Assembly: GCF_009757775.1 (NCBI RefSeq)
Contig: NZ_RHLK01000007.1
Span: 283,000 to 346,999, forward strand
DNA length: 64,000 bases
Direction of reading: 5' to 3'
Source of the DNA: Paenibacillus lutrae
GTDB lineage: Bacteria > Bacillota > Bacilli > Paenibacillales > NBRC-103111
Under the pieces are notes generated by a model. That model made no database searches. It was not told the DNA's origin and saw only the letters and a program-made list of their open reading frames with translations. The first letter of the stretch is position 1. Every line of letters starts with the position of its first letter. The position numbers and the translations under genes are program-made. Shown here piece by piece: positions 1 through 7,465 of the stretch.

Positions 1-90
1 TTCGCCATTTTCAAAAAGAGCGCGAAAAGACGTTCTGGCCGCATCGGCGATCTCTATCGCCAGCGTCTCTATTTCTTGCATCGGCTTCAT
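1..90 (-). CDS. Partial N-terminus of a DUF4303-like protein
   Basis: Only the first 30 codons are inside the window; the gene runs off the left edge. The start ATG at 90 is preceded by a strong ribosome binding site (GGAGG). The translated start (MKPMQEIETLAIEIADAART...) resembles the amphipathic N-terminal helix of DUF4303 proteins, which are often found in immunity-gene clusters. Thirty residues are too few to prove this, so the family name is a tentative recollection. It shares its strand with the immunity-like genes that follow. Confidence 0.45.
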   Translation of the reverse strand, partial: MKPMQEIETLAIEIADAARTSFRALFENGE

Positions 91-214
91 GACAATGGCC
101 CTCCTTTCCGTTAGTCGATCAGCTCAGGGCTAACCCCTGGCTACAATCAAGTCTGCGCAATATGCCTGAAGGCCGTCGAATTAATCGGCGGCCTGGTTGT
201 GTGATTAACTATTA

Positions 215-1231
215 TCAATGGGATTGAAAACCCAATTTCATTAAAGATTGTTGTATTTCCTGGTCTGCTTTACTTTTGAAAGTCGCAAACTCCACGGAAG
301 ATAAAGAACTTGGAAGTTTCTGATTGATGAAGGAATCATAATCGATTGCCGTTCTGAGAATGCTAAGCTTGTGCAGCAAAGGCAGTCGCTCCATTCCCAT
401 CAAACGAGTCAAGCCTTTACAATTCCTGATAGCTAGCTCCTCCAGTGCCTTCATTTCCCGGTCAAAGCTGATTTCTTGCAGCTTGATCTGATCCTCAATA
501 ACCAGTCTCTTCAGCGCTTGAAAGGCCGTAATATTGGTCAGGTCATGAAAGCCGCGCACTCTACTGATCTCCAGGTTCTCGATTGCATTCTCTTCAATTT
601 CCTGAATATGCTCGCGGCCTCCAAGCAAAATGCGAAGGTGCTTCAGCTTCCTCAGCCGGTTAATAAAATGTAACGGCAGTTTGCTGATCGAATGCAGCGC
701 GAGATAGTTCAAGTCCTCCAGATAACCGATAGCATCAAGGTTTTTAACCTTGCCCCCTACATGCAACTCTTCCAAATAAGGGAACTCTTTAAAATATTGC
801 AGGTTGAGGATCTTCTTATCCGAGATAATGTTTAAAATTTTTAGAGAGCGCAGCGTATCAATCCCTAGAATTTCCGAATTCTCCAGCTCGTATATGCCCA
901 AGCTCAAACTGCACAGGTTATCCAGCCCGGCCAATGCTTCGGTGTTATGTGCTTGGAGGAGACAATTGAGCTGCAGCATTTTGACATGGGGAATCCGCAA
1001 GAGAGTATGACAATCAAAAGACAGGGAATAGTGGGCGTAGAAACGGACTCCGAAGTCCTCATCCCAGCGCGCGCAAAGCTCATCCACTTCTTCCAATATG
1101 GAGCCATAAAACTCCGGGTGAGAGAACTGGACAATGACTTGGTTGCCGGCGCGCAAGTCCTGCTCAATCTGAAAATGGTCCAGCGTAACAGGATTATTGA
1201 TCAGAATCCTTCTTTTCCATATCTTACGCAT
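215..1231 (-). CDS. Leucine-rich-repeat protein, function unknown
   Basis: This is a 338-residue cytoplasmic protein with no signal peptide or membrane segment. From about residue 85 to 310 it shows a repeated pattern of short strands such as LxxLxxLxL and LEELxIxxCxGL, typical of irregular leucine-rich repeats, which usually form a binding surface. The start has a clear upstream site (AGGAGG). It follows the stop of the next upstream gene by only 12 bases, so the two are probably cotranscribed. In Firmicutes such proteins sit in immunity clusters against polymorphic toxins, but no binding partner or function can be deduced here. Confidence 0.7.
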   Translation of the reverse strand: MRKIWKRRILINNPVTLDHFQIEQDLRAGNQVIVQFSHPEFYGSILEEVDELCARWDEDFGVRFYAHYSLSFDCHTLLRIPHVKMLQLNCLLQAHNTEALAGLDNLCSLSLGIYELENSEILGIDTLRSLKILNIISDKKILNLQYFKEFPYLEELHVGGKVKNLDAIGYLEDLNYLALHSISKLPLHFINRLRKLKHLRILLGGREHIQEIEENAIENLEISRVRGFHDLTNITAFQALKRLVIEDQIKLQEISFDREMKALEELAIRNCKGLTRLMGMERLPLLHKLSILRTAIDYDSFINQKLPSSLSSVEFATFKSKADQEIQQSLMKLGFQSH

Positions 1232-1243
1232 TCGTAAACCCTC

Positions 1244-1861
1244 CTACTTGCCATCGATCACAAGTCCATATTTACTGAAAATCCACGATTTTCTCAAGTC
1301 GTCAATCGCATCATGACTTATACGCACAGAAGGCTTTTGCTCCTTCATAGCATCTGCGTCATGCGCCGAGAAGCGAAGCGGCTTTGTCATTTTTTTAATA
1401 GAGCCCGTCATTTCACTGAAAAACGTATAGGTTAACGGCTTATGGTCCCGGATATCCTCATAGATATAATACTTCCCTTGTTCATCTTCCAAATCAATTT
1501 GAAAGCCTTTAGGAAATGAAAGCAAGATACACGGCAGTTCATCCTCTGCCCACTGTCCGCAATATGGAAAATGGACACCTTCATTTCTCGCAAAAAATCC
1601 GGAGCTTTCATGATCAGACGCAACAGAAATGGAATAAACAAAGAAGGGGTGATAATCGTTCCTTTTTTCCACTGCCGTAAAATACTCATAAAATTCCTGA
1701 TACGCCTCATACACCTGATTCTGATCATGTTCTGTCCGGGCATAATTGGTAAGATGAAATTGCGCTTGCTTATGTTCAAAAAGCTTCAAAATGCTTTTAA
1801 ACTCTTCCGGACTTATGAAAAATTTAAGCTTATAAAATCCGCTGTTCTTTAATTTATCCAT
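1244..1861 (-). CDS. Hypothetical protein, immunity-like context
   Basis: The product is about 205 residues, acidic, apparently cytoplasmic, and not a family I recognise. A start at 1861 (MDKLKNSGFYKL) is chosen because a G-rich Shine-Dalgarno (GGGGGGTGA) ends 7 bases before it; an upstream ATG at 1888 has no such site. It is rich in aromatic residues, for example the YQEFYEYF segment near residue 70, and has no catalytic motif I can name. It is tightly coupled to the LRR gene downstream, suggesting the two act in one process. Confidence 0.65.
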   Translation of the reverse strand: MDKLKNSGFYKLKFFISPEEFKSILKLFEHKQAQFHLTNYARTEHDQNQVYEAYQEFYEYFTAVEKRNDYHPFFVYSISVASDHESSGFFARNEGVHFPYCGQWAEDELPCILLSFPKGFQIDLEDEQGKYYIYEDIRDHKPLTYTFFSEMTGSIKKMTKPLRFSAHDADAMKEQKPSVRISHDAIDDLRKSWIFSKYGLVIDGK

Positions 1862-1932
1862 TGCTGGTTCACCCCCCCTCTTCATCACCTCTATCTAAAG
1901 CGAGGAAGCGTGCGTATACCGCTCATGTATTG

Positions 1933-2505
1933 TCAAAATTCATATTTCTCGAATCGTTCTCTGAGAGTTTCTTCGTGCGGTATCCACTCCCAATCACTCC
2001 ACAAAGACATTCCCACGAGTTCCGACAGCTTATCTACAGCTTGTGCCGGACTCGTAATGCTAATGAAGCCGTCAAAATCCTCATTACGGATATCCAACGC
2101 CTTCTGCAGGTAGTCATCATTAAGACGTTCTTCTTGGAGTTGTTCATATTCATCCCTTGTCCACTGTTCACAAAAGATTCTTTCGGCCTGGATGTCTCCA
2201 TTCTCGAAAAACGACAACTCGAATAACTCCTCATTCATATATGCGGCGGTCATCACTGGCTCCTCGATAAGCCGGGACAACGTCCGGCCGATCTTCTTCA
2301 CCGTACCCCATACAAAATAATCGTGGAGCACGCTGATCCACTTCTCGTTGCTTTTGCTTATGTACATGACGACTTTGATCTCTGAAACCTCATTATTTGG
2401 CTTGCCTAATACTTCGCTATGCGCTGCGCTTAGCTCTCTTAATGCTTCGACAGTCTTCTCAAGGTTGCTTGACTTGATATGCAAATTTGCGAATGATCTT
2501 CCCAC
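1933..2505 (-). CDS. Hypothetical protein, immunity-like context
   Basis: This 190-residue soluble protein starts at a GTG placed 8 bases after a strong GGAGG site. It contains an FVWGTVKKIGRTLS segment and an acidic second half with several tryptophans. No known domain is recognisable. It is the first gene of a probable three-gene minus-strand set, with a 71-base gap to the next start. Small, acidic, motif-poor proteins in tandem are characteristic of immunity or decoy clusters; that assignment is inference from context only. Confidence 0.6.
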   Translation of the reverse strand: MGRSFANLHIKSSNLEKTVEALRELSAAHSEVLGKPNNEVSEIKVVMYISKSNEKWISVLHDYFVWGTVKKIGRTLSRLIEEPVMTAAYMNEELFELSFFENGDIQAERIFCEQWTRDEYEQLQEERLNDDYLQKALDIRNEDFDGFISITSPAQAVDKLSELVGMSLWSDWEWIPHEETLRERFEKYEF

Positions 2506-2733
2506 GAGATGGCCTCCTCTAATCGCTTTCTTACTCAGCCTGATTTTTGATTATATCCTTATATTAGTTTTATGTATGTATCTTATTTCCATTATAGTGT
2601 TCATTTTTCCTGAGTCTACCTACTTTTCATCTGAATTTTGGAAATGACCTTGCGAGGGTAGAGATATAGCCTTGTACGTTTAGCACAATCTCCAGCTCCT
2701 TCCCTGCGCGCTTCGATCCCTTGTTAAAATAAA

Positions 2734-2777
2734 AGGGGTGCCCCTCCGTCATTTTATGACTTTTGGGACACCCTTTG
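2734..2777 (-). terminator. Imperfect stem-loop after the ABC-F gene
   Basis: Read on the minus strand, an imperfect stem (AAAGGGTGTCCC pairing with GGGGCACCCCTTT) is followed by a T-rich run. It lies 20 bases beyond the stop of the ABC-F gene and is probably its terminator. Similar GGGTGTCCC sequences occur at some insertion-sequence ends, so an IS-derived origin is possible. The stretch 2506-2733 holds nothing else I can name. Confidence 0.5.
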
Positions 2778-2797
2778 TTGAAATATTCCCTTTTCTT

Positions 2798-4537
2798 TTA
2801 AAGCAACTTAATCAGCTCTTCTAGCTCATCAACCAATACTTTTGCAAGTTCAAAATTAGTATCTTTTAAAGCCAACTCTATTTTCATTTCAACTGATTTT
2901 TTATTTTGTTCCGCTTCCAAATAGTCTCTATCAAAATGACTAGCATAAATCATCTTTCTAAATTTTCGCATACTCATTTTTCTAATCGTCTTATCGTCAA
3001 TGATTAAAACATAATCCATCCCATTTACCACAGAATAGAAATCATGAGAAATCATAAGAATCGCACCTTTATATTCTTCAATGGCTTTCTCCAGTGCTAG
3101 TTGTGTATAGGTGTCTAAGTGGCTTGTCGGTTCATCGAGGAGCAATACGTTTGCTTTGCTGGCAGCAACTTTAGCCAATTGAAGCATATTTTTTTCTCCA
3201 CCAGATAACGATGCTATCTTTTGATTAACGATTTCACCTTCAAAGCCATAGTTTGAAAGATACGATCTAACATCGTCATACGTTTTAAATCCAGCATCGA
3301 TGAATTCTTCTAGTATTGTATTAGCATCATTTAGAACTTCGCCTTGATTCTGAGATAAATAAGCCACTTTAACATCAGCATTTATTTCAATTGAATCATG
3401 ATTATTTCTAAAGATATCTCGGAGTAAAGTCGTTTTCCCCGTACCGTTCGCACCGATAATAGCTACTTTATCCGTAGATTTTATCTCAAAGTTAACATGG
3501 TCTAAAAGCAGCTCATCAAAAGCAACACTATAATTAGTAACAGTTACAACAACGGTGTCTTCCATTTCATTATCAATATCCAAACGGATATTCGGTTGCT
3601 TAATATCTACGAAAGGTGCTTTAATTCTACGCGCTTCCAGTCGTTCTTGAAATTTAACTCTAGCTTTGAGCGCTCTCCCTCTGGATGCTTCTGAATTATA
3701 CGTGGCGATATGTCTAAGATTATCGATGATACTCTCGTTTCTCTCAATTTCTTCTCCCTCAGCGATGGTGAGTTCTTGTAACTCAATTTTAGTCTGAAGT
3801 AATGAGAAATTATAATCGATATATCGCCCATCGAACTCTTGGATCTCCATGTTCTCAAGGTGTAAGATTTTGTTGAAACAATGATTCAATAGATATCGGT
3901 TGTGCGTAACAACTAGCAGTATTCCTTTGTGAGAATTAATAAGATTTTTAAGCGCATTTAGGTTTTCAAAGTCTAAAAACACATCTGGTTCGTCCATAAT
4001 CATTAAATCTGGTCTACTAAGCATTTCCTTCATCACTTGAATAAGTTTGAATTCCCCACCACTCAGAGCGGATACCTTGAGATCTTTTAGCTTCATGAGG
4101 TTTGCTAGATTTAATTTCTTATTAATGTTGCTTTCAAAATCATCCCCACCGATTGAATCAAATGCGTCTAAAGCTAATTGATACTTTTCTAATAACGAAT
4201 CAATATCCGAAGATGTTTCCATTTCCGTACAAATAGATGTTATTTCATTTTGTAGCTTAATAAATTCTTCCCCTATATATTCAAAAACTGTTGTATCTTT
4301 AGTTTTGTCTAGCTGTGAGAATTGACTTACATACCCAATTGTGCAAGTCGGGTCTATTTCTAACCTGCCCTCGAACATATATCTTTCCGGATCCATCAGT
4401 ATATCTATCAATGTACTTTTCCCGCTACCGCTTGTTCCTATAAAAGCGCAATGTTGTGCCTCTTCAAGCGTAAATGAAATGTTGTTATATAGTTCTTTTT
4501 GCGGAAATGAGAAGGATAAGTTATCAACTTTTATCAT
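2798..4537 (-). CDS. ABC-F family ATPase (duplicated ABC domains)
   Basis: The protein has 579 residues and two ATP-binding cassettes with no transmembrane segment, the hallmark of the ABC-F class that acts on ribosomes. Cassette 1 has Walker A GTSGSGKST (about residue 34), signature LSGGE and Walker B LMIMDEPD. Cassette 2 has Walker A GANGTGKTT, signature LSGGE and Walker B VLLLDEPTS followed by the switch SHD. A charged interdomain linker lies near residues 240-320. Some members protect ribosomes from antibiotics and others are housekeeping factors. The isolated accessory location and long leader favour a resistance-type role, but drug specificity cannot be read from sequence. Confidence 0.85.
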   Translation of the reverse strand: MIKVDNLSFSFPQKELYNNISFTLEEAQHCAFIGTSGSGKSTLIDILMDPERYMFEGRLEIDPTCTIGYVSQFSQLDKTKDTTVFEYIGEEFIKLQNEITSICTEMETSSDIDSLLEKYQLALDAFDSIGGDDFESNINKKLNLANLMKLKDLKVSALSGGEFKLIQVMKEMLSRPDLMIMDEPDVFLDFENLNALKNLINSHKGILLVVTHNRYLLNHCFNKILHLENMEIQEFDGRYIDYNFSLLQTKIELQELTIAEGEEIERNESIIDNLRHIATYNSEASRGRALKARVKFQERLEARRIKAPFVDIKQPNIRLDIDNEMEDTVVVTVTNYSVAFDELLLDHVNFEIKSTDKVAIIGANGTGKTTLLRDIFRNNHDSIEINADVKVAYLSQNQGEVLNDANTILEEFIDAGFKTYDDVRSYLSNYGFEGEIVNQKIASLSGGEKNMLQLAKVAASKANVLLLDEPTSHLDTYTQLALEKAIEEYKGAILMISHDFYSVVNGMDYVLIIDDKTIRKMSMRKFRKMIYASHFDRDYLEAEQNKKSVEMKIELALKDTNFELAKVLVDELEELIKLL

Positions 4538-4880
4538 AGTATTACCTTTCTTTATAGCTAAAATAGTGACTATTATTAGATGTACTGCAAAACATAGGTT
4601 TTGAGTTTACCGTTGTTAGAGTAACACTGTTTACAGCCAACTTCAATTTATTTGTATCCTATCCCTCGGGGTCAAAGTTCTATGTTATCTCCTGACGGAT
4701 AACCAACGGAATAGATGGGGAAGCTTTTGGGCAGCCTACAGGGGTGAACTGAAAAGCCTTGTTGACTGCTCGTGTAAACGCCTCTTGTGATGATATGGTT
4801 AACCGTAATGTATCTAAACACAAAGTTCATTTTGACCACAAAATATATATCAGCATATAAAGACAAAGCCACTCCTGCCA
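4538..4880 (-). other. Leader/upstream region of the ABC-F gene
   Basis: These 343 bases separate the ABC-F start from the insertion sequence. The ABC-F gene has a weak AAAGG site. A 71-codon reading frame (4672-4887, minus) crosses into the insertion sequence and shows no family I recognise, so it is not called as a gene. Resistance ABC-F genes often have attenuator leaders with a short upstream peptide. No convincing terminator/antiterminator pair was found by eye here. Confidence 0.3.
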
Positions 4881-4919
4881 TGGTCAAGACCCCAAATAGC
4901 GGACAAATGAAATAAACCC

Positions 4920-5999
4920 CTACTGGATAAGCTGATGACGGTACTGAACCGGAGTCTGCTTATTCAGCTTTTGTTGTGGCCGATGATGATTGTAAAAATA
5001 GATGTAATTTGCAATTCTGCTTTGTGCCTCTTCAACAAATCGTATATCATAAGGATAGAGAGCCTCCGTTTTGAGATGGGAGAAAAAGCTCTCCATAGAG
5101 GCATTGTCGTAACAATTGCCTCGGCGAGACATGCTGATCTGGGCGCCAACCTGTGGCAGCATGTCGTGGTAATCGCGGGACGTGTACTGGAATCCCTGAT
5201 CGCTGTGAACGATCAGGCCGGTCACGTCCTTCCGTGTTTCAAAGGCCTTAGTGAATGTATTGAGAACCAATTGGTTGTCGTTACGCAGACTCATCTCGTA
5301 AGCCACAATCTCGTTTTGACACAAGTCCTTTATTGCAGACAGATAGAATTTGGTATCGCTAATACGGTACTGAGTCACGTCCGTTACCCACTTCTGATTG
5401 GGCCTGTCAGCGTTAAAATCCCGTCCTACTAGATTTTCAGCAACTCGAAGACCAATGGTGGAATGATGAATATGGCGGTACTTACGACGAATTCTGGCCC
5501 GTAAACCCAATTGCTTCATCAAGCTGTAAACTCGCTTGTGGTTCATCCATACGCCGTAATCCTGTAAAAGGAACAATTGAATTTGGCGGTAGCCGTAGAT
5601 CCCTTTGTAGCAATAATAGGTATCGTAGATCAGTTGCTTGGAAAACGCATCTTGATCCATCCTTTTTCGGACGAGGTAGGCATAGAATACGATATTTCTC
5701 TGGTACACCTCCTGCTTCGTAATCTCCAACCACTTTTTTAGGACAGCATTCTCCAACTCCAATCGCTTCACATAACGGTCTTGGTCCACGTATTCTTTTC
5801 GCTTTCCTCGCGTATCCATGAGGCCGTACTCTCCTAATTGATTGTATCTTCTCATCCAAATTTTCAATCGGTCGATGTCGGTAATGCCTAGTACTTCCGC
5901 TATTTTTTTCTTGGTTATCCCTTGTAGTCGCATTTCAATGGCCTTCTTTTTTAATTCAAAGCTGTAGGTTTGAAGCTTTTGTCCTTTTCTTACTGGCAT
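4920..5999 (-). CDS. IS3-family transposase (single-frame OrfAB)
   Basis: The 359-residue protein catalyses cut-and-copy transposition. Residues 10-60 form a helix-turn-helix (ITKKKIAEVLGIT), followed by a leucine-rich coiled segment, an HTH_21-like part (YGYRQIQLFL) and an rve integrase core. The DDE triad is visible in WVTDVT, VHSDQG and NASMESFF. Most IS3 elements make this product by a -1 frameshift between orfA and orfB; here it is one uninterrupted frame, as in a minority of IS150-like elements. The frame is intact, so the element may still be active. Confidence 0.88.
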   Translation of the reverse strand: MPVRKGQKLQTYSFELKKKAIEMRLQGITKKKIAEVLGITDIDRLKIWMRRYNQLGEYGLMDTRGKRKEYVDQDRYVKRLELENAVLKKWLEITKQEVYQRNIVFYAYLVRKRMDQDAFSKQLIYDTYYCYKGIYGYRQIQLFLLQDYGVWMNHKRVYSLMKQLGLRARIRRKYRHIHHSTIGLRVAENLVGRDFNADRPNQKWVTDVTQYRISDTKFYLSAIKDLCQNEIVAYEMSLRNDNQLVLNTFTKAFETRKDVTGLIVHSDQGFQYTSRDYHDMLPQVGAQISMSRRGNCYDNASMESFFSHLKTEALYPYDIRFVEEAQSRIANYIYFYNHHRPQQKLNKQTPVQYRHQLIQ

Positions 6000-6005
6000 A
6001 AAAAA

Positions 6006-6068
6006 TGCACCCCTTAGAATTCATCGGAATAACCAAGGGTTTTTCCAATGTCTATTCTAAGGGGTGCA
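6006..6068 (-). promoter_or_regulatory. 15-bp inverted repeat masking the transposase RBS
   Basis: Positions 6006-6020 and 6054-6068 form a perfect 15-bp inverted repeat around a 33-base spacer. On the minus-strand transcript the downstream arm contains the transposase Shine-Dalgarno (AAGGGG), just before the ATG at 5999. The upstream arm is part of the terminal repeat. An RNA entering from outside the element would fold this hairpin and hide the ribosome site. A transcript starting inside the element (possible -35 TAGACA with 17-base spacing to TATTCC) would lack the first arm. Confidence 0.6.
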
Positions 6069-6113
6069 CTTCACTCCACCAATGGAGTGGTTTCTTTGGA
6101 TAGAACTTCTCTT

Positions 6114-6671
6114 TTACACTATGTATTTAAGAACCTCATCATCCCAAACCTGAGCCTCTATGTATCTTTCTGGAGCTAGACTGCCATCACAATTCCAAAC
6201 TTGGGGTAAACCGTAGAGTTCAAGTAGTCTTGGTAGCTCCTCAAATGTAAAAACTTGCCCCCTATATGGTTTTCCATCTTGTACTCGCATTGCTGGAAAT
6301 GAGTCACCATATGTAAAACTGATTGAGTTTAAATTCAGATTCTCAATCGCTATTTGCAAGCTTCCACCATCTTTGTACCATCCCTTTAGCCAATCGCATG
6401 AACCTAAAGTCATGTAATGAGGAAATGATTTCTTAGGTATACCGCCTTTATCTATAAACAATTGTCTAATCCTACGCTCTAACTCAATCCTCAACTCGAT
6501 ATAGTTTGCTTGTCTTTTACTTGCAAACGATTGATTTAGTTGTCGAATATTTGATAATATGCCCTCAGCTTGGTTGACTGGTAAGCTAGAAAGATTCTTA
6601 AAAGCTCCAACTGATTGTTCGTAATAATGAAACAGATAATTTGGAACATTGTTATCTACCAAGACATACAC
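6114..6671 (-). CDS. Hypothetical protein
   Basis: This 185-residue soluble protein is not one I recognise. It contains an early helical part rich in Arg and Glu (around residues 60-75), a KSFPHYMTLGSCDWLKGWY segment in the middle and a SISFTYGDSFPAMR strand near residue 120. The only reasonable start is GTG at 6671, whose upstream AAAAGG is very close (2 bases), so translation may be weak or the true 5' end lost. The insertion sequence lies 41 bases past its stop. Confidence 0.55.
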   Translation of the reverse strand: MYVLVDNNVPNYLFHYYEQSVGAFKNLSSLPVNQAEGILSNIRQLNQSFASKRQANYIELRIELERRIRQLFIDKGGIPKKSFPHYMTLGSCDWLKGWYKDGGSLQIAIENLNLNSISFTYGDSFPAMRVQDGKPYRGQVFTFEELPRLLELYGLPQVWNCDGSLAPERYIEAQVWDDEVLKYIV

Positions 6672-6766
6672 AACCTTTTCATAAAATCGTGCTTTCGTTT
6701 ATTAGCTTTGCAAGGCTATAACCTTTTTAGTACCAATATCTAATATCCTAATGAGTTTGTGCTTAC

Positions 6767-6806
6767 TTATGATACGGTTCAGCGTATCTCAAATAGGGCG
6801 AAATTT
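6767..6806. repeat. Composite rlmH-attachment-like site (left copy)
   Basis: Two copies of the rlmH 3'-end sequence lie head to head. Read on the minus strand, 6782-6764 gives GAACCGTATCATAAGTAAG, matching 16 of 19 positions of the rlmH end (GAACCATATCATAAATAGG). On the plus strand, 6785-6806 begins TATCTCAAATAGGGCGAAA and matches 20 of 22 positions of the rlmH end and its downstream flank, in inverted orientation. The rest of 6672-6921 carries no gene I can support. Confidence 0.6.
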
Positions 6807-6921
6807 TGTGCGGATAATTCCGCAATACAACTTACATTTCAGAAGCTGTCCGAAGGATTCGGTAGGGTCCTATCATATCCGTTAGGCTTATACTGAAGTT
6901 CAAACACTACAAACTCTGGTC

Positions 6922-7437
6922 TCACTTGGAAGCAAACCGTTTGGCAAACGTTACGCGCACGACAACGCCTAGGTTAACCATAAAGATTGGCCAACCGATG
7001 GATTGGTGCAATACGAGAGCCGAGAGAAGCAGGCCGAAGGAGTTGCAATTGTCCAACCGCTGCTATACCTCCCTGAGCAAGACCGCGATACCAAAACACG
7101 AAACCAATAAATATGCTGAATATCGAAACATAAGCTAGGCTTAAGCAGGATGCTACCTGGATGTTTCCCATGACTCAGGCATGCTGTACAAGGTAAGTAC
7201 AAGCATCAGGGGGAACGAAATGAGAAGCGCCCAAGAGATGACTTGCCATCCTCCGAGTCTTCTAGAGAGACGAGCACCTTCCGCATATCCATATCCACAT
7301 ATAATTGTAGAAGATAGCATGAGTCCATCACCAAGCGGCGAAGAGGCAGCGCCATTAGCTAGAGCAAATCCTGCTACAAGGAAACTCCCTAACGCGGATA
7401 ATACCCAAGGGTTTCGAACGAAAAGAGCTTATGATAA
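6922..7437 (-). pseudogene. EamA/DMT-family transporter remnant
   Basis: Conceptual translation on the minus strand gives a C-terminal half of a drug/metabolite transporter: ALFVRNPWVLSALGSFLVAG, then GDGLMLSSTIICGYGYAEGA, WQVISWALLISFPLMLV, then SLAYVSIFSIFIGFVFWYRG and finally LVLHQSIGWPIFMV up to a TGA at 6922. The pieces lie in more than one frame. A TAG follows SWETSR, a small deletion shifts the frame near 7040, and the N-terminal half is missing. The truncation point coincides with the attachment-like sequence at 7429. Confidence 0.75.
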
Positions 7438-7440
7438 TAA
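7429..7440 (-). repeat. Short attachment-like sequence (TATCATAAG)
   Basis: Read on the minus strand, the bases TTATCATAAGC match the core TATCATAA of the rlmH 3' end and of the 6767 site, in the same orientation. The flanks do not match well, so by itself it could be chance. It is noted because the EamA remnant ends exactly here and the island genes begin just beyond it. Confidence 0.3.
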
Positions 7441-7465
7441 ATATACTTTTTTCTATACAAATTAA

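Larger units (their letters stand above)
4881..6073 (-). mobile_element. IS3-family (IS150-like) insertion sequence, 1193 bp
   Basis: The element encodes one transposase and is bounded by imperfect terminal inverted repeats with identical internal spacing. The right end, read inwards, starts TGAAGTGCACCCC and reaches AGACA; the left end starts TGGTCAAGACCCC and reaches GGACA. Both begin with TG as in IS150-type elements. No clear target-site duplication is visible (left flank GCCA, right flank CTCC), which suggests an old insertion or a rearranged flank. Confidence 0.75.

Noticed and set aside
121..200. An imperfect hairpin (AGGCCGCCG with CGACGGCCT) upstream of the partial first gene.
   Set aside because: There is a mismatch and no T-run on either strand, so terminator function is not supported.
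4672..4887. A 71-codon minus-strand reading frame upstream of the ABC-F gene.
   Set aside because: It crosses the insertion-sequence end, has no good ribosome site and matches no family I know.
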